Shown here: piece by piece, positions 1-9,575 of the stretch
Position numbering within the stretch: the stretch's first letter is position 1
Layout of the letters: every line of letters starts with the position of its first letter
Source: Macrococcoides goetzii
Lineage (GTDB): Bacteria; Bacillota; Bacilli; Staphylococcales; Staphylococcaceae
DNA: 64,000 bases
Direction of reading: 5' to 3'
Assembly: GCF_002742385.2 (NCBI RefSeq)
Contig: NZ_MJBI02000003.1
Coordinates: forward strand, 248,001-312,000
The notes under the pieces: generated by a model
Seen by the model: only the letters and a program-made list of their open reading frames with translations
The model's database searches: none
What the model was told of the DNA's origin: nothing
Made by a program: the position numbers and the translations under genes

Positions 1-320
1 ATGTTTAAATGCGCAATCGCTTTTAAGAAATCTTTAGCGTCCTGATTCGTTAATGACTGCTTGTATTTCACTTCATTTGTTTCAATATCTATGACCATAC
101 CACCATTGTAAGCGCCGATTATGCCATGATGTTTATCTAACTCTAACTGTTCTATCTCAAATTTAAACCCTGTTCTCGGGCGTCCTGATACAAGGGCTAC
201 CTTAATTCCATTTTCCTGCGCTTTCATCAGCACTTTTTTCGTTCTTTCTGTAATTGTTCTATCATCAGCTATTAAGGTCCCATCACAATCTAAAGCAATT
301 AGTTTAATATCTTTAGCCAT
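1..320 (-). CDS. Cof-type HAD-IIB family phosphatase (N-terminal part, 3' end outside window)
   Basis: Reading leftward from ATG at 320 gives MAKDIKLIALDCDGTLIADD, which holds the HAD motif I signature DxDGT (here DCDGT), followed by LVSGRP, the usual Cof-family loop motif II. About 106 residues are inside the window; the cap and the C-terminal motifs III and IV lie beyond base 1. Cof-type HADs are cytosolic phosphatases acting on sugar phosphates, flavin or pyridoxal phosphate; the substrate cannot be told from this part. An AGGAGTG ribosome site lies 7 bases before the ATG. It follows the bgl genes in the same direction but is separated from them by a hairpin, so it may be transcribed only partly with them. 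Confidence 0.85.
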   Translation of the reverse strand, partial: MAKDIKLIALDCDGTLIADDRTITERTKKVLMKAQENGIKVALVSGRPRTGFKFEIEQLELDKHHGIIGAYNGGMVIDIETNEVKYKQSLTNQDAKDFLKAIAHLN

Positions 321-342
321 AAATACACACTCCTATTTGAAA

Positions 343-376
343 ATAAGGATTTTGACAATTGTCAAAACCCTTATTG
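343..376 (-). terminator. Hairpin between bglA and the HAD gene
   Basis: A long inverted repeat with the perfect core TTTTGACAATTGTCAAAA flanked by AATAAGG and CCTTATT arms with one mismatch. It starts just after the bglA stop and precedes the HAD gene. The T tract on the minus strand is short, so it may terminate only partially. Confidence 0.6.
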
Positions 377-382
377 TTTTAA

Positions 383-1834
<1,452 letters not shown>

Positions 1835-3739
1835 CTATTTAATAATTGTTATCATTCCATTTGAATTTGAAACCGACGTATTTGTATTGTCAATAATGAC
1901 ATCATTGTAGTTCATTGTATTTGTCACAACAACTGGAGTTACAGTTGAATAACCTTTTGATTCAATTGCTTTTTTATCAAAATGAATTAATGGTTGTCCA
2001 ATTGAAACTTTATCACCTTCGTTTACTAAAAGATCAAAATGTTCACCTTTTAATTCAACAGTATCTAAACCAACATGTATTAAAACTTCAACACCATCAT
2101 TACTCTTTATACCTATTGCATGTTTTGACGGTGTTGTCATAACAATCGAACCTTCAACTGGCGAAGATACAATACCTTCTGAAGGGTCTATCGCAAAACC
2201 TTTACCCATTGCACCACTATTAAATACCGGGTCTTTAACTTCATTCAATGGAATAAATTTACCTGATAACGGAGAAACAACCACTTGTTCTAATGATTCA
2301 GTAGTAATAATGTTATCCTCATCCTCATTATCTTCTGGTGTATCTAATTTCGTATCAACAACTTTAGCTGTATCTTCACCATAACCAAACATCATAATTA
2401 ATACAATCGGTAAAATAATCGCAATTGCAACGCCAATACATATTCCGATAAACGATGATGGGTTATCTTTACTGATACCATTTACAATTGTTAACGGTCC
2501 AGGCAATCCAGCATAAACGTAATAGTATGGATTAAAGAAACTTGCTACTACCGCACCAACAGCTCCTGATATACAACCTATAATAAAAGGTTTTTTAAAT
2601 CTCAAGTTAATACCATAAATAGAAGGTTCAGTGATACCAAAAATACCAGTAATACCTGCTGATAATGCAACTGATTTTGTTTCCTGAACTTTTGATTTTA
2701 AGAATACACCTAATACAGCACCAACCTGCGCAATAACAGCGATTGTTTGATAAGCTTGGAAAGAGTCACGACCATAGTTATCGAAGTTAGCAAGTACAAC
2801 AGGTGTAATACCCCAGTGAACACCAAAGATAACAAACACCTGCCAAAATGCACCAATAATAATTGCAGCTACTATTGGTAAATTCTCTGCTAAATAGTTA
2901 TATCCATCAGCTACACCATTTGCAAATAATGTTGATAATGGTCCGATTAATAGTATTGTTAAAGGAACCATAATTACCATACACATTAACGGAACAAATA
3001 AAGATCTTACAACCTCTGGGAAAACTTTATTAAAGAACCTTTCAACATAAGATAAAATCCAAACTAAGAATAATGGAGGTAATACTGAAGAAGTATACAC
3101 TGTTTGTGAAAGTGCAATCCCCATAAATGTTATCTTTTCTCCTTCAGCAATACGTCCTGCAATTTCAGCCCAAGTAGGACTTACTAAAGCCATAGCACAA
3201 ACAACAGCAATATAAGTATTGACTTTAAAATGTTTAGAAGCAGTTAAAGCAATGAAAATTGGTAAGAATGTGAATGGTGACCATGAAATAAAGCTAAATA
3301 CTTCATAAGTTCCCGTCTTCGCAAAAGCTGGCCATGCTAAGTTAATTAATATTAAGATACCTTGTAAAATCCCCGCTGCTGCTAAGATATAGATGAAAGG
3401 TGCAAATACTGCAGACATTGTAGCAATGACTCTGTTAAGAATCGATCCTTTTTGCATGTTTTCCTCTGTATTATCTTCTACATTTGTAATGTTAGTAAAT
3501 GCATCATATACTTCACCAACATGTTGTCCGATTACGATTTGAAATTGTCCGCCGTTCTCAACTACCGTTATAACTCCAGGCATTTCTGACACTTTCTTTT
3601 TAAATTCAGGATTCGAACGCTTTAATACCAATCTTAAACGTGTAGCACATCTGGCCACATTTACAATGTTTTCTTCTCCACCCACTGCACCTAAAATATC
3701 ATGAGCGAGTTGTTCATAGTTTCTCACTTGTTTTGCCAT
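1835..3739 (-). CDS. bglP: PTS beta-glucoside transporter subunit IIBCA
   Basis: A 634-residue three-domain PTS permease. The IIB domain comes first, with phosphorylated Cys about 31 in CATRLRLVL; then a membrane IIC domain of about ten helices (residues about 105-455) with the GITEPSIYG signature; then a linker and a C-terminal IIA domain with HVGLDTVELKG (His about 555). It takes up and phosphorylates beta-glucosides for BglA. First gene of the bglP-bglA operon; the divergent GntR gene and its palindrome lie immediately upstream. I see no cre site or antiterminator hairpin in the leader, so control appears to be by the GntR regulator rather than a LicT-type antiterminator. Confidence 0.92.
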   Translation of the reverse strand: MAKQVRNYEQLAHDILGAVGGEENIVNVARCATRLRLVLKRSNPEFKKKVSEMPGVITVVENGGQFQIVIGQHVGEVYDAFTNITNVEDNTEENMQKGSILNRVIATMSAVFAPFIYILAAAGILQGILILINLAWPAFAKTGTYEVFSFISWSPFTFLPIFIALTASKHFKVNTYIAVVCAMALVSPTWAEIAGRIAEGEKITFMGIALSQTVYTSSVLPPLFLVWILSYVERFFNKVFPEVVRSLFVPLMCMVIMVPLTILLIGPLSTLFANGVADGYNYLAENLPIVAAIIIGAFWQVFVIFGVHWGITPVVLANFDNYGRDSFQAYQTIAVIAQVGAVLGVFLKSKVQETKSVALSAGITGIFGITEPSIYGINLRFKKPFIIGCISGAVGAVVASFFNPYYYVYAGLPGPLTIVNGISKDNPSSFIGICIGVAIAIILPIVLIMMFGYGEDTAKVVDTKLDTPEDNEDEDNIITTESLEQVVVSPLSGKFIPLNEVKDPVFNSGAMGKGFAIDPSEGIVSSPVEGSIVMTTPSKHAIGIKSNDGVEVLIHVGLDTVELKGEHFDLLVNEGDKVSIGQPLIHFDKKAIESKGYSTVTPVVVTNTMNYNDVIIDNTNTSVSNSNGMITIIK

Positions 3740-3786
3740 AATATCATCTCCATTTGATTACGTTCTAATTTATTATACATTTTCAT

Positions 3787-3810
3787 TTTAATTGAACCGG
3801 TTCAATTAAA
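3787..3810. promoter_or_regulatory. 24-bp perfect palindromic operator between bglP and gntR
   Basis: A perfect 24-bp inverted repeat with centre TTGAACCGGTTCAA and A/T-rich outer arms. It sits between the divergent bglP and GntR genes, about 48 bp from the bglP start. Its place and symmetry fit the binding site of the neighbouring GntR/UTRA regulator, controlling both directions. The assignment of the protein to the site is inferred. Confidence 0.75.
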
Positions 3811-3873
3811 CAAGTGCGAAATAATATAAATAATGTATAATTAGTGACAAGTAGATATTTAGGAGTGTTAGAT

Positions 3874-4578
3874 TTGAACAAATATGAAATTATCGCAGAA
3901 ACTATTCAACAAAGTATATATGACCAGAAATTAGAACAAGGGACTAAATTACCAAACGTTGAATCACTCATGAAACAGCATAACGTTTCAAAAAGCACCA
4001 TCACAAAAGCGCTCGATACACTTGAGAAACGTGGCGCAATATTTCAGCAGCGTGGAAGCGGGATATTTGTAAGACGTCAACGTCGTGAAGGATATGTCAG
4101 CTTGCTTACAAATAGAGGATTTACTGCAGATTTAAAGGAATTCAATATTACATCTGAAGTTCTGAAATTAGAAAGAATGAAAGCAGATGACGAAGTAAAG
4201 TTGAATCTGCATCTGGAGGAGAATGAAGAAGTTTATTACGTAGAACGTTTGCGAAGAATTAATAACGATATTTTATGTATTGAAGTCTCTTACTTCCCGG
4301 TCAAACTTGTTCCATATTTGAACAATGAAATTGCTGAAGGATCAATCTTTAATTACTTAACAGATGCTTTAAAGTTTAATATTAGTTTTGCTGATATTTA
4401 TATGCATATTGATGAACTCAATGACATTGATGCTATGAAACTTGAACTGAAAAAAGGTAATCCTGCGCTGTTTTTAGAACAAGTTGTCTATCTTGCAACA
4501 GGTGAGCCATTTGATTTCTCAAAGATTACGTACCACTATAAACATTCGAAGTTTTTTGTACAGGCTACAAACTACTAA
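3874..4578 (+). CDS. GntR/HutC family transcriptional regulator of the bgl genes
   Basis: The N-terminal winged helix-turn-helix (residues about 1-70, with TKLPNVESLMKQHNVSKSTI) is followed by a UTRA effector domain (about 80-230), the GntR/HutC layout seen in TreR and BglR-like regulators. I chose the TTG at 3874 because AGGAGTG lies 7 bases upstream, giving 234 residues; a GTG at 3844 would add ten residues but has no ribosome site. Divergent from bglP-bglA across a perfect palindrome, it is probably a repressor released by a phosphorylated beta-glucoside. The effector is inferred from the context. Confidence 0.87.
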   Translation: MNKYEIIAETIQQSIYDQKLEQGTKLPNVESLMKQHNVSKSTITKALDTLEKRGAIFQQRGSGIFVRRQRREGYVSLLTNRGFTADLKEFNITSEVLKLERMKADDEVKLNLHLEENEEVYYVERLRRINNDILCIEVSYFPVKLVPYLNNEIAEGSIFNYLTDALKFNISFADIYMHIDELNDIDAMKLELKKGNPALFLEQVVYLATGEPFDFSKITYHYKHSKFFVQATNY

Positions 4579-4628
4579 ATATACATTTTATGTTATAATG
4601 GAATAAAAATGTAGAAGGTGGTAATGTT

Positions 4629-4808
4629 ATGGCTTGGTTTGAAGCATTGGTATCCATCGTAATTAGTCTTGTTCCTATTCTCATAGTCTTTCTTATCCTA
4701 ATGGATGGATACAGAACGAAATTAAATTCAGAGAAGATTATTGCACAAAACGAAGAAATCATCGCTTTATTGAAGCAAAATAATAAAGGTGGAGGACAAA
4801 CATTATGA
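4629..4808 (+). CDS. Small single-helix membrane protein, tandem paralogue 1
   Basis: A 59-residue protein, MAWFEALVSIVISLVP..., with one N-terminal transmembrane helix (about 5-27) and a short charged tail carrying the motif AQNEEIIALLKQN. An AGAAGGTGG site precedes the ATG. Its stop overlaps the start of the next gene (ATGA). The same tail motif recurs in the two following genes, so they are a tandem duplication. The tail could form a short amphipathic or coiled-coil helix, suggesting homo- or hetero-oligomers. No function is known to me. Confidence 0.72.
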   Translation: MAWFEALVSIVISLVPILIVFLILMDGYRTKLNSEKIIAQNEEIIALLKQNNKGGGQTL

Positions 4809-4978
4809 TGAGTATAACAGGATTAGTCTTTTCCTTGTTAACAATTCTTCTCCCTATAGTATGTATTATCCTAATTGTGAAGTATATCTATAAAAATTAT
4901 CAGAATACATCACAGTTAATTAAACAAAACGAAGAAATCATCGCTCTACTGAAGCAAAACAGACAGGATAAATACTAA
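4805..4978 (+). CDS. Small single-helix membrane protein, tandem paralogue 2
   Basis: A 57-residue protein starting with two methionines, one membrane helix (about 6-26), then YKNYQNTSQLIKQNEEIIAL and LLKQN. The tail is nearly identical to that of the preceding gene. It overlaps its upstream neighbour by 4 bases and shares one base (TAATG) with the next, so all three are translationally coupled. Function unknown. Confidence 0.72.
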   Translation: MMSITGLVFSLLTILLPIVCIILIVKYIYKNYQNTSQLIKQNEEIIALLKQNRQDKY

Positions 4979-5166
4979 TGAAGTGGATTGGAGTACCTGT
5001 AATGTCTATCCTATACATCCTTATGTATTTATTGCCTGCTCTTATCATCGGCTTCGTATTATCACATATTTATAACACGCGTCAGAATACGAAGTATATC
5101 ATTAGACAAAATCAAGAAATGATTGAACTGCTTAAAGACATTAAAAATCAATCAAATATAAAATAA
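4978..5166 (+). CDS. Small single-helix membrane protein, tandem paralogue 3
   Basis: A 62-residue protein with one membrane helix (about 8-30) and a tail containing YIIRQNQEMIELLKDIKNQ, which aligns with the QNEEIIALLK motif of the two preceding genes. It is the most diverged copy and the last of the unit; a strong hairpin follows directly after the stop codon. Function unknown. Confidence 0.72.
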   Translation: MKWIGVPVMSILYILMYLLPALIIGFVLSHIYNTRQNTKYIIRQNQEMIELLKDIKNQSNIK

Positions 5167-5195
5167 ACACGCACAACCACGATGGTTGTGCGTGT
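5167..5195 (+). terminator. Terminator after the three small membrane genes
   Basis: A 13-bp stem ACACGCACAACCA / TGGTTGTGCGTGT with a 3-base loop, directly behind the stop. The T run after it is weak, but the stem is strong; it may also serve the convergent DUF805 gene. Confidence 0.8.
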
Positions 5196-5214
5196 CTTCA
5201 TTATTGGATTGATA

Positions 5215-5697
5215 TTAATATTCGCTCCCCTTTTTAAATGAAAATACACATAACATATAAAAGAAATAAATAATCGGCAGCAGTAAAATAACGTAGAATA
5301 TTATTTCTACCCATATCACATCCTCAGGTAAACCTTGCCCCATAATCGCAATTAACAGAATATAGAACATATAAAATAATGGAAAAAATCCAATAAGTAC
5401 TGCATGAATACCCTCAATCTTTAAATCATTACATCTACGTATCATTAATGAGATGAGCGGAATTAAAAACACGACTACAATCAAAAGATGATAAAACTGC
5501 CAGTTTAAATCGAATAACATCTCAAACAAAGGTGTCTTCAAATTAAATCCCAGTTTCGGTAATCCAAGCATCGGACCAATCGTAAATACTAAGATGATAC
5601 ATAAGATGTGTGGCCAGAATCCCATATTAAATTCAGTTCTGTTTGAACGACCTTTGAAATTAAAAGTATTTTTCCAGAAGTTGATATAAGCATCCAC
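5215..5697 (-). CDS. DUF805 family membrane protein
   Basis: A 160-residue protein starting MDAYINFWKNTFNFKGRSNR, the DUF805 signature (FW..F.F.GRS.R.E). Four membrane helices follow, with the polar LMIRRCNDL segment equivalent to the family's LVRRLHD motif. DUF805 proteins are inner membrane proteins of unknown role. A second DUF805 gene lies 38 bases upstream in the same direction and a third and fourth are at 9576 and 17371. The charged C-terminus FKKGSEY differs from the usual PGxNKYG ending, so this is a diverged copy. Confidence 0.82.
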   Translation of the reverse strand: MDAYINFWKNTFNFKGRSNRTEFNMGFWPHILCIILVFTIGPMLGLPKLGFNLKTPLFEMLFDLNWQFYHLLIVVVFLIPLISLMIRRCNDLKIEGIHAVLIGFFPLFYMFYILLIAIMGQGLPEDVIWVEIIFYVILLLPIIYFFYMLCVFSFKKGSEY

Positions 5698-5735
5698 GGT
5701 ATCACTCCTCTATTTCAATTTTTCACGAGACTATA

Positions 5736-6245
5736 TTAGTCTATGTATTTCGGATCTTCACCATATTTATTCGGACCACGGGTACCTTCAATACAAGCCA
5801 TAATAAATAATACAATTGCAAAAATAATTATAAGAACGTTCAGAACGAGAATAGATATAGCCAAAGGTCCATTGAACGAGAATAATTGTTCAACCGAATA
5901 AAAGTAACCTAAGATGGTTAAAGGTATTGATAATACTGAAAAAATGATGCAGTAAATACCATTAACATTAATATCTTGTAATCTGCGACAACCTAGTGCC
6001 ATACCTGGAATGAATGCTACCCAGTAAAATAAATCGCCTATAATAAAATTATAAATATCAGCAAGATTGAATTTTTCTTGAGTAATAATATCTAAAATTA
6101 AAAATATCGCACCTACTAATAAAAATATTAATAAGTGTCCTAAACCAGATAACCAATACTCTCTTCGACGTGAACGTCCATTAAATTTAAATCCATTCAC
6201 CCAGAAACTGATGACAGCATCTTTCATCGACATTGCTCTTTCCAT
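5736..6245 (-). CDS. DUF805 family membrane protein
   Basis: A 169-residue DUF805 protein: N-terminal SFWVNGFKFNGRSRRREYW, four predicted membrane helices, the GCRRLQDIN segment after helix two or three, and the family ending GTRGPNKYGEDPK. The start at 6245 has an AGGAGTGG site; a methionine five residues further in is an alternative. It is upstream of another DUF805 gene and may share its transcript. Function unknown; the family is often multicopy in staphylococci and relatives. Confidence 0.83.
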   Translation of the reverse strand: MERAMSMKDAVISFWVNGFKFNGRSRRREYWLSGLGHLLIFLLVGAIFLILDIITQEKFNLADIYNFIIGDLFYWVAFIPGMALGCRRLQDINVNGIYCIIFSVLSIPLTILGYFYSVEQLFSFNGPLAISILVLNVLIIIFAIVLFIMACIEGTRGPNKYGEDPKYID

Positions 6246-6309
6246 AAATAACCACTCCTTTTATATTATTCTAGCATTGAAAAGAAGCAGTGAACCTTAA
6301 ATTTACCTT

Positions 6310-6339
6310 AAAAAAACCTCTACCGAAATTGGTAGAGGT
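6310..6339 (-). terminator. Terminator of the lipoprotein gene at 6390
   Basis: Stem ACCTCTACC / GGTAGAGGT with a 6-base loop, followed on the minus strand by a run of seven T. Confidence 0.85.
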
Positions 6340-6389
6340 AAGAATAATTTTGTTATTTAGTTAATTGCATTGGTAATTATTCAGTAAGT

Positions 6390-6782
6390 TTATTGTTCTT
6401 GCTCTATCAGCTTAATATACATCTTCTCTTTATTTTCTTTCTTGTTACCTGAATATACTTCAAATTCCGCTTCTAATCCTTTATCAATTTCCTTAATATC
6501 CTTTAGTTTCATCACACCGTCTTTATAAATCGGATTACCAGCAAGTTTTATGGACATCTCTTGCTCATCATAAGTCACTGTTCCTTTGCGCGTTACTTTA
6601 CTTTCATCGGATGAAAAGATCACTTTTTCATCGTTGAATGTCACATATCCCATTGTAACGAAATCACCTTTTGAACCGACCTTGGCAACATATCGATTAC
6701 CATCTACTTCCTGCTTTAACCCACCACATGCAGCAAGTAAGATGGTTAGTATGACCAATAACATTATTAATACTTTCTTCAT
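6390..6782 (-). CDS. Small lipoprotein, unknown function
   Basis: A 130-residue protein with a lipoprotein signal: MKKV, a hydrophobic stretch, then the lipobox LLAAC with Cys at about 19. The mature part is rich in Lys and Glu with alternating beta-type segments (GYVTFNDEKVIF, GTVTYDEQEMSIKL), like other small Gram-positive lipoproteins with a beta-sandwich-type repeat. A similar plan is seen in the lipoprotein at 47583. It is a single gene with its own terminator. No specific function is visible. Confidence 0.75.
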   Translation of the reverse strand: MKKVLIMLLVILTILLAACGGLKQEVDGNRYVAKVGSKGDFVTMGYVTFNDEKVIFSSDESKVTRKGTVTYDEQEMSIKLAGNPIYKDGVMKLKDIKEIDKGLEAEFEVYSGNKKENKEKMYIKLIEQEQ

Positions 6783-6965
6783 CTATTTTTCCTCAAATCT
6801 CAAAACTTTATTTAGATGTATTTACCCTTACTGACGTAATACAAACAGTAAAAAATCATCCTATAAAACCTTAAATTTACCTTAAATTTCAAGTGATTCT
6901 CTATATTTTTACAGTTTTTCGTCTTATACTAAAAGAAAAAAGAAAGAAGAAAGAAGGAATATTTT

Positions 6966-7556
6966 ATGAAAAATTTATTAAAAGTCGGAATTGCTTCAAC
7001 ACTTCTACTAGGTCTAACACCTGCAGTCGCTGATGCTAAGACCCCTGTGAAGTCATCAACGAAGGCTGTTGAACCTTATTACAAATGGAATGGTTACACA
7101 GGTTACAGCCACAAATTCGTACTGGATAAAGATTTCAAACGTGCGTTACTGAACTCTAACGTAACGGTAAATGGTATGAAAGTAACTAAGAGTGTCACTG
7201 CTAAACAAGCTGATCCTGCGCTAATGGCCTTAGCAAAATACAATGAACATAAAAAGTTCAACAGCAAATTATTAACAAAGAAATATGACACACTTGGTCT
7301 TAAAGCAGGAAAAGAATATTTCGTTATTCAGATGCCTGTACAAAAAGGAAAAGTTTCATTAGCACAAATCAAGAAGTTATACGGAAAATGTGAAATCGGG
7401 GAAGGTCAGCTAAAAGATAGTAAGACTAAAAAATTCTATACTGAATCTTATGTTATCAGAACAAAATCTGGTTCAGCAGAATTCCATTTCGATAAAAATG
7501 AAAAATTAAATAAAGTATATATCCTTTCTACAACTACGATTAATTTTGGATATTAA
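6966..7556 (+). CDS. IsaB-like secreted protein
   Basis: A 196-residue secreted protein with a signal peptide (about 1-24, ending AVADAK) and then EPYYKWNGYTGYSHKFVLDK. This matches the start of mature staphylococcal immunodominant antigen B, which begins with PYY.YNGY and continues .FILDKNF.NA. The rest keeps the NVTVNGMKV segment and a late KKLYGK motif. IsaB in S. aureus is a surface and extracellular protein reported to bind nucleic acid; that role here is by homology only. A paralogue lies at 52410. It is a single gene with its own terminator, preceded by an AAGAAGGAA site. Confidence 0.82.
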   Translation: MKNLLKVGIASTLLLGLTPAVADAKTPVKSSTKAVEPYYKWNGYTGYSHKFVLDKDFKRALLNSNVTVNGMKVTKSVTAKQADPALMALAKYNEHKKFNSKLLTKKYDTLGLKAGKEYFVIQMPVQKGKVSLAQIKKLYGKCEIGEGQLKDSKTKKFYTESYVIRTKSGSAEFHFDKNEKLNKVYILSTTTINFGY

Positions 7557-7562
7557 TTTTTA

Positions 7563-7592
7563 ACAGCTGCTATTTGGCAGCTGTATTTTTTT
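7563..7592 (+). terminator. Terminator of the IsaB-like gene
   Basis: Stem ACAGCTGC / GCAGCTGT with loop TATTTG, followed by ATTTTTTT. Confidence 0.9.
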
Positions 7593-7689
7593 GATAAGAT
7601 AATGTTCAAAGTGAATTCATATTTGCCATATCAACAAAATCGCTGTATACTTTAAATATTCAGAAAATTCTAACAAAGAGGTGATTATT

Positions 7690-8097
7690 ATGTTTCACAT
7701 ACTACCAAAGCGCACAAAACTCAGCCTATGGACCTCTACTGCACTATTACTTGTATTTGTAATTTACTTAATCGGATTTTTCTTTCACGATCATGTATCA
7801 TTAGCACTTTATTATATCGCTTTAGTACCAATTCTTATTTATACAGATTATGTCGCTTCTGTTTCGAAATATTTAATAAAGATCAATGACACTGCAAATA
7901 TTATTACATGGGAGCATAGAAAGTTACTGTGGTTTACAGTGCTCACTGCTTCATTTGTGTTAGGAATTTTTCTTTATCAACTTGAACATTATAATGGCTT
8001 TGGTCAAGTTATACATGCTTTCGTTGCAATCATTTTAGCGCTTATAAATATCTATGAAATCATTAAATTTTTCAAAGCACAGCACCGATACAGTTAA
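7690..8097 (+). CDS. Four-helix membrane protein, unknown function
   Basis: About 135 residues with four predicted membrane helices in two hairpins, a cytosolic loop (ANIITWEHRKLLWFT) between them, and a charged ending IIKFFKAQHRYS. I chose ATG 7690 because AAAGAGGTG lies six bases before it; the in-frame GTG at 7681 overlaps that site. The layout resembles the proteins at 10322 and 15484, all stand-alone plus-strand genes, so they look like distant paralogues. Function unknown. Confidence 0.75.
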   Translation: MFHILPKRTKLSLWTSTALLLVFVIYLIGFFFHDHVSLALYYIALVPILIYTDYVASVSKYLIKINDTANIITWEHRKLLWFTVLTASFVLGIFLYQLEHYNGFGQVIHAFVAIILALINIYEIIKFFKAQHRYS

Positions 8098-8127
8098 AAA
8101 CACCTATCCTTTTGGATAAGTGTTTTT
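8097..8127 (+). terminator. Terminator of the membrane protein gene
   Basis: Stem AAAACAC-TATCC / GGATA-GTGTTTT with a short T-rich loop and a following T run. Confidence 0.85.
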
Positions 8128-8163
8128 AATTTATATAATAGTTATACGATGAAGAAAAATTTT

Positions 8164-8547
8164 TTATTTCTTTTTATTTAATGCTTTCTCTATCTCAATA
8201 ATCCTATCTATCATCAGCTGTGCCGCTTCTGTATCACTGATATGTTTTGGAATGATGGTAAATTTATCTTTCGGGATTTCACTTTCGTAACCCTGAACAT
8301 ATTGCTCCTCTATAAAACAATGAGACATAAGCTGCAATGCTTCCTTACTAATAAATAATTTATTGATATACAATACACTTTTACAATCATAATTATTACC
8401 GAAGCTTGCCATCCTCTCAATCGTGTCATTTTCAACATTTAAGAAGAATACTAAAGTATCCGTATCATAGGCATCAAAAATGTAATCAAGGTCCCAGTCA
8501 TCTAACGTATATGTATCATAGTCATCAAATTGATTGAAAAAGATATC
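8164..8547 (-). pseudogene. C-terminal remnant of an unrecognised gene, start lost
   Basis: An ATG at 8412 would give 82 residues, but protein-like sequence continues upstream in the same frame to about 8547 (with YDTYTLDDWDLDYIFDAYDT and FFLNVEND) without any ATG, GTG or TTG in frame and ends at a TAA. The reading is acidic and coherent, so the gene has most likely lost its 5' end. The ATG at 8412 has a weak AGAGG upstream by chance. I do not recognise the family. It sits next to a pair of related hairpins. Confidence 0.55.
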
Positions 8548-8600
8548 TTATTCTGCCAGATAATCTTAAATAAAAATAATGATATTTACACTCTTTATTC

Positions 8601-8629
8601 ATGGCCGATATTTTCGTTTTATCGGCCAT
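8601..8629. repeat. Hairpin 1 with ATGGCCGAT / ATCGGCCAT arms
   Basis: A 9-bp perfect stem ATGGCCGAT / ATCGGCCAT with an 11-base loop. A second hairpin with the same arms lies 32 bases downstream, so this is a repeated element rather than an ordinary terminator, although it could end transcription of the GNAT gene to its right. Confidence 0.7.
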
Positions 8630-8660
8630 CATTTTATCAAATCGACTGAAAATCAAAATT

Positions 8661-8691
8661 CATGGCCGATAAATTCAATTTATCGGCCATG
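8661..8691. repeat. Hairpin 2 with the same arms, longer stem
   Basis: A 15-bp perfect stem with arms CATGGCCGATAAATT and its complement around a single C. It repeats the ATGGCCGAT arm of hairpin 1 and extends it. It lies 30 bases downstream of the GNAT stop. No T tract follows on the minus strand. Confidence 0.7.
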
Positions 8692-8720
8692 ATTCACTCA
8701 ATCACTATATTTAAAATTAT

Positions 8721-9515
8721 TCAATTATCCGCTGACGGCACTCTTAACAATTCATAACGTTCACTCACTAACTCGTACCCTTGTCTTTGATACATTTCTC
8801 TCGGTGAGTCATTACCGTCAGCAATTAAGATAACCCGCTTATCAACTTGTTCTGCATAATGCCATATTGCTTGTTGTAATGCTGTTCCAACGCCCTGCTT
8901 ACGCATTGCATCCAGCACGTAGAAGTCATCTATTTCCACATACTGTCCACTTTCCACCGCTTCAACTTTACCTGCCGGAAATCCATGCTGATACCCAACA
9001 AACTGCAGGATTTGCGAATTTAATAAATCACGTCGATGTGTGCGCTCTTTCAGATCAGCAAATTCCTCACCATACTCTAAGTCCCCTTCACGACATATTT
9101 GAAGAAAGTCCAGGAATACATCATCATCGTTTAATACTTGAACAACTTCAATCTCTGTATCCTTTGATTTCGGCATCTCTTTCAATAAATAAAGCTCCAT
9201 CTTTTCAACAGTAAATCCTAAAGCCATTGCTTTCTCTTTTAACTTATCATCAAGCACTTTATTCTCAGGAAATATAAACAGTGCATGTTTTTGTCCACGT
9301 TGTTCATGAAATGTCTTTTGCGTTTCATAGTCTGTCAAAAATATATCAACATCCGGCATCACTTTATATTGAAAGTAATTGGCATAATATTTAACAAGCT
9401 GGCTCGGTGTGTGGTAATGAATATATCTTTCGTTTTCTTCAAATACGTCAGCGTCATTATGCGTATTTGCAAAACTAGGTTGAATGACGTCTTTGTTTAT
9501 ATTTTGATCTCCCAT
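8721..9515 (-). CDS. GNAT family N-acetyltransferase
   Basis: A 264-residue protein with a GNAT domain in the C-terminal half: DDFYVLDAMRKQGVGTALQQ matches acetyl-CoA-binding motif A (R/Q-x-x-G-x-G/A), followed by MYQRQGYELV, the usual end of the fold. The N-terminal about 120 residues are a second, degenerate GNAT-like or substrate-binding half. The start has an AAGGGAGAATA site. It is a single gene; the acetyl acceptor cannot be told. Confidence 0.82.
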   Translation of the reverse strand: MGDQNINKDVIQPSFANTHNDADVFEENERYIHYHTPSQLVKYYANYFQYKVMPDVDIFLTDYETQKTFHEQRGQKHALFIFPENKVLDDKLKEKAMALGFTVEKMELYLLKEMPKSKDTEIEVVQVLNDDDVFLDFLQICREGDLEYGEEFADLKERTHRRDLLNSQILQFVGYQHGFPAGKVEAVESGQYVEIDDFYVLDAMRKQGVGTALQQAIWHYAEQVDKRVILIADGNDSPREMYQRQGYELVSERYELLRVPSADN

Positions 9516-9575
9516 GTTATTCTCCCTTTATCATTTTATATTTATCATACTAAAATATACTAAAAAAGACCCGTA

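Noticed and set aside
343-376. TTTTGACAATTGTCAAAA considered as another copy of the GACAA/TTGTC operator.
   Set aside because: It has no 3-base centre and lies between a stop and the next gene with long flanking arms, which fits a terminator better.
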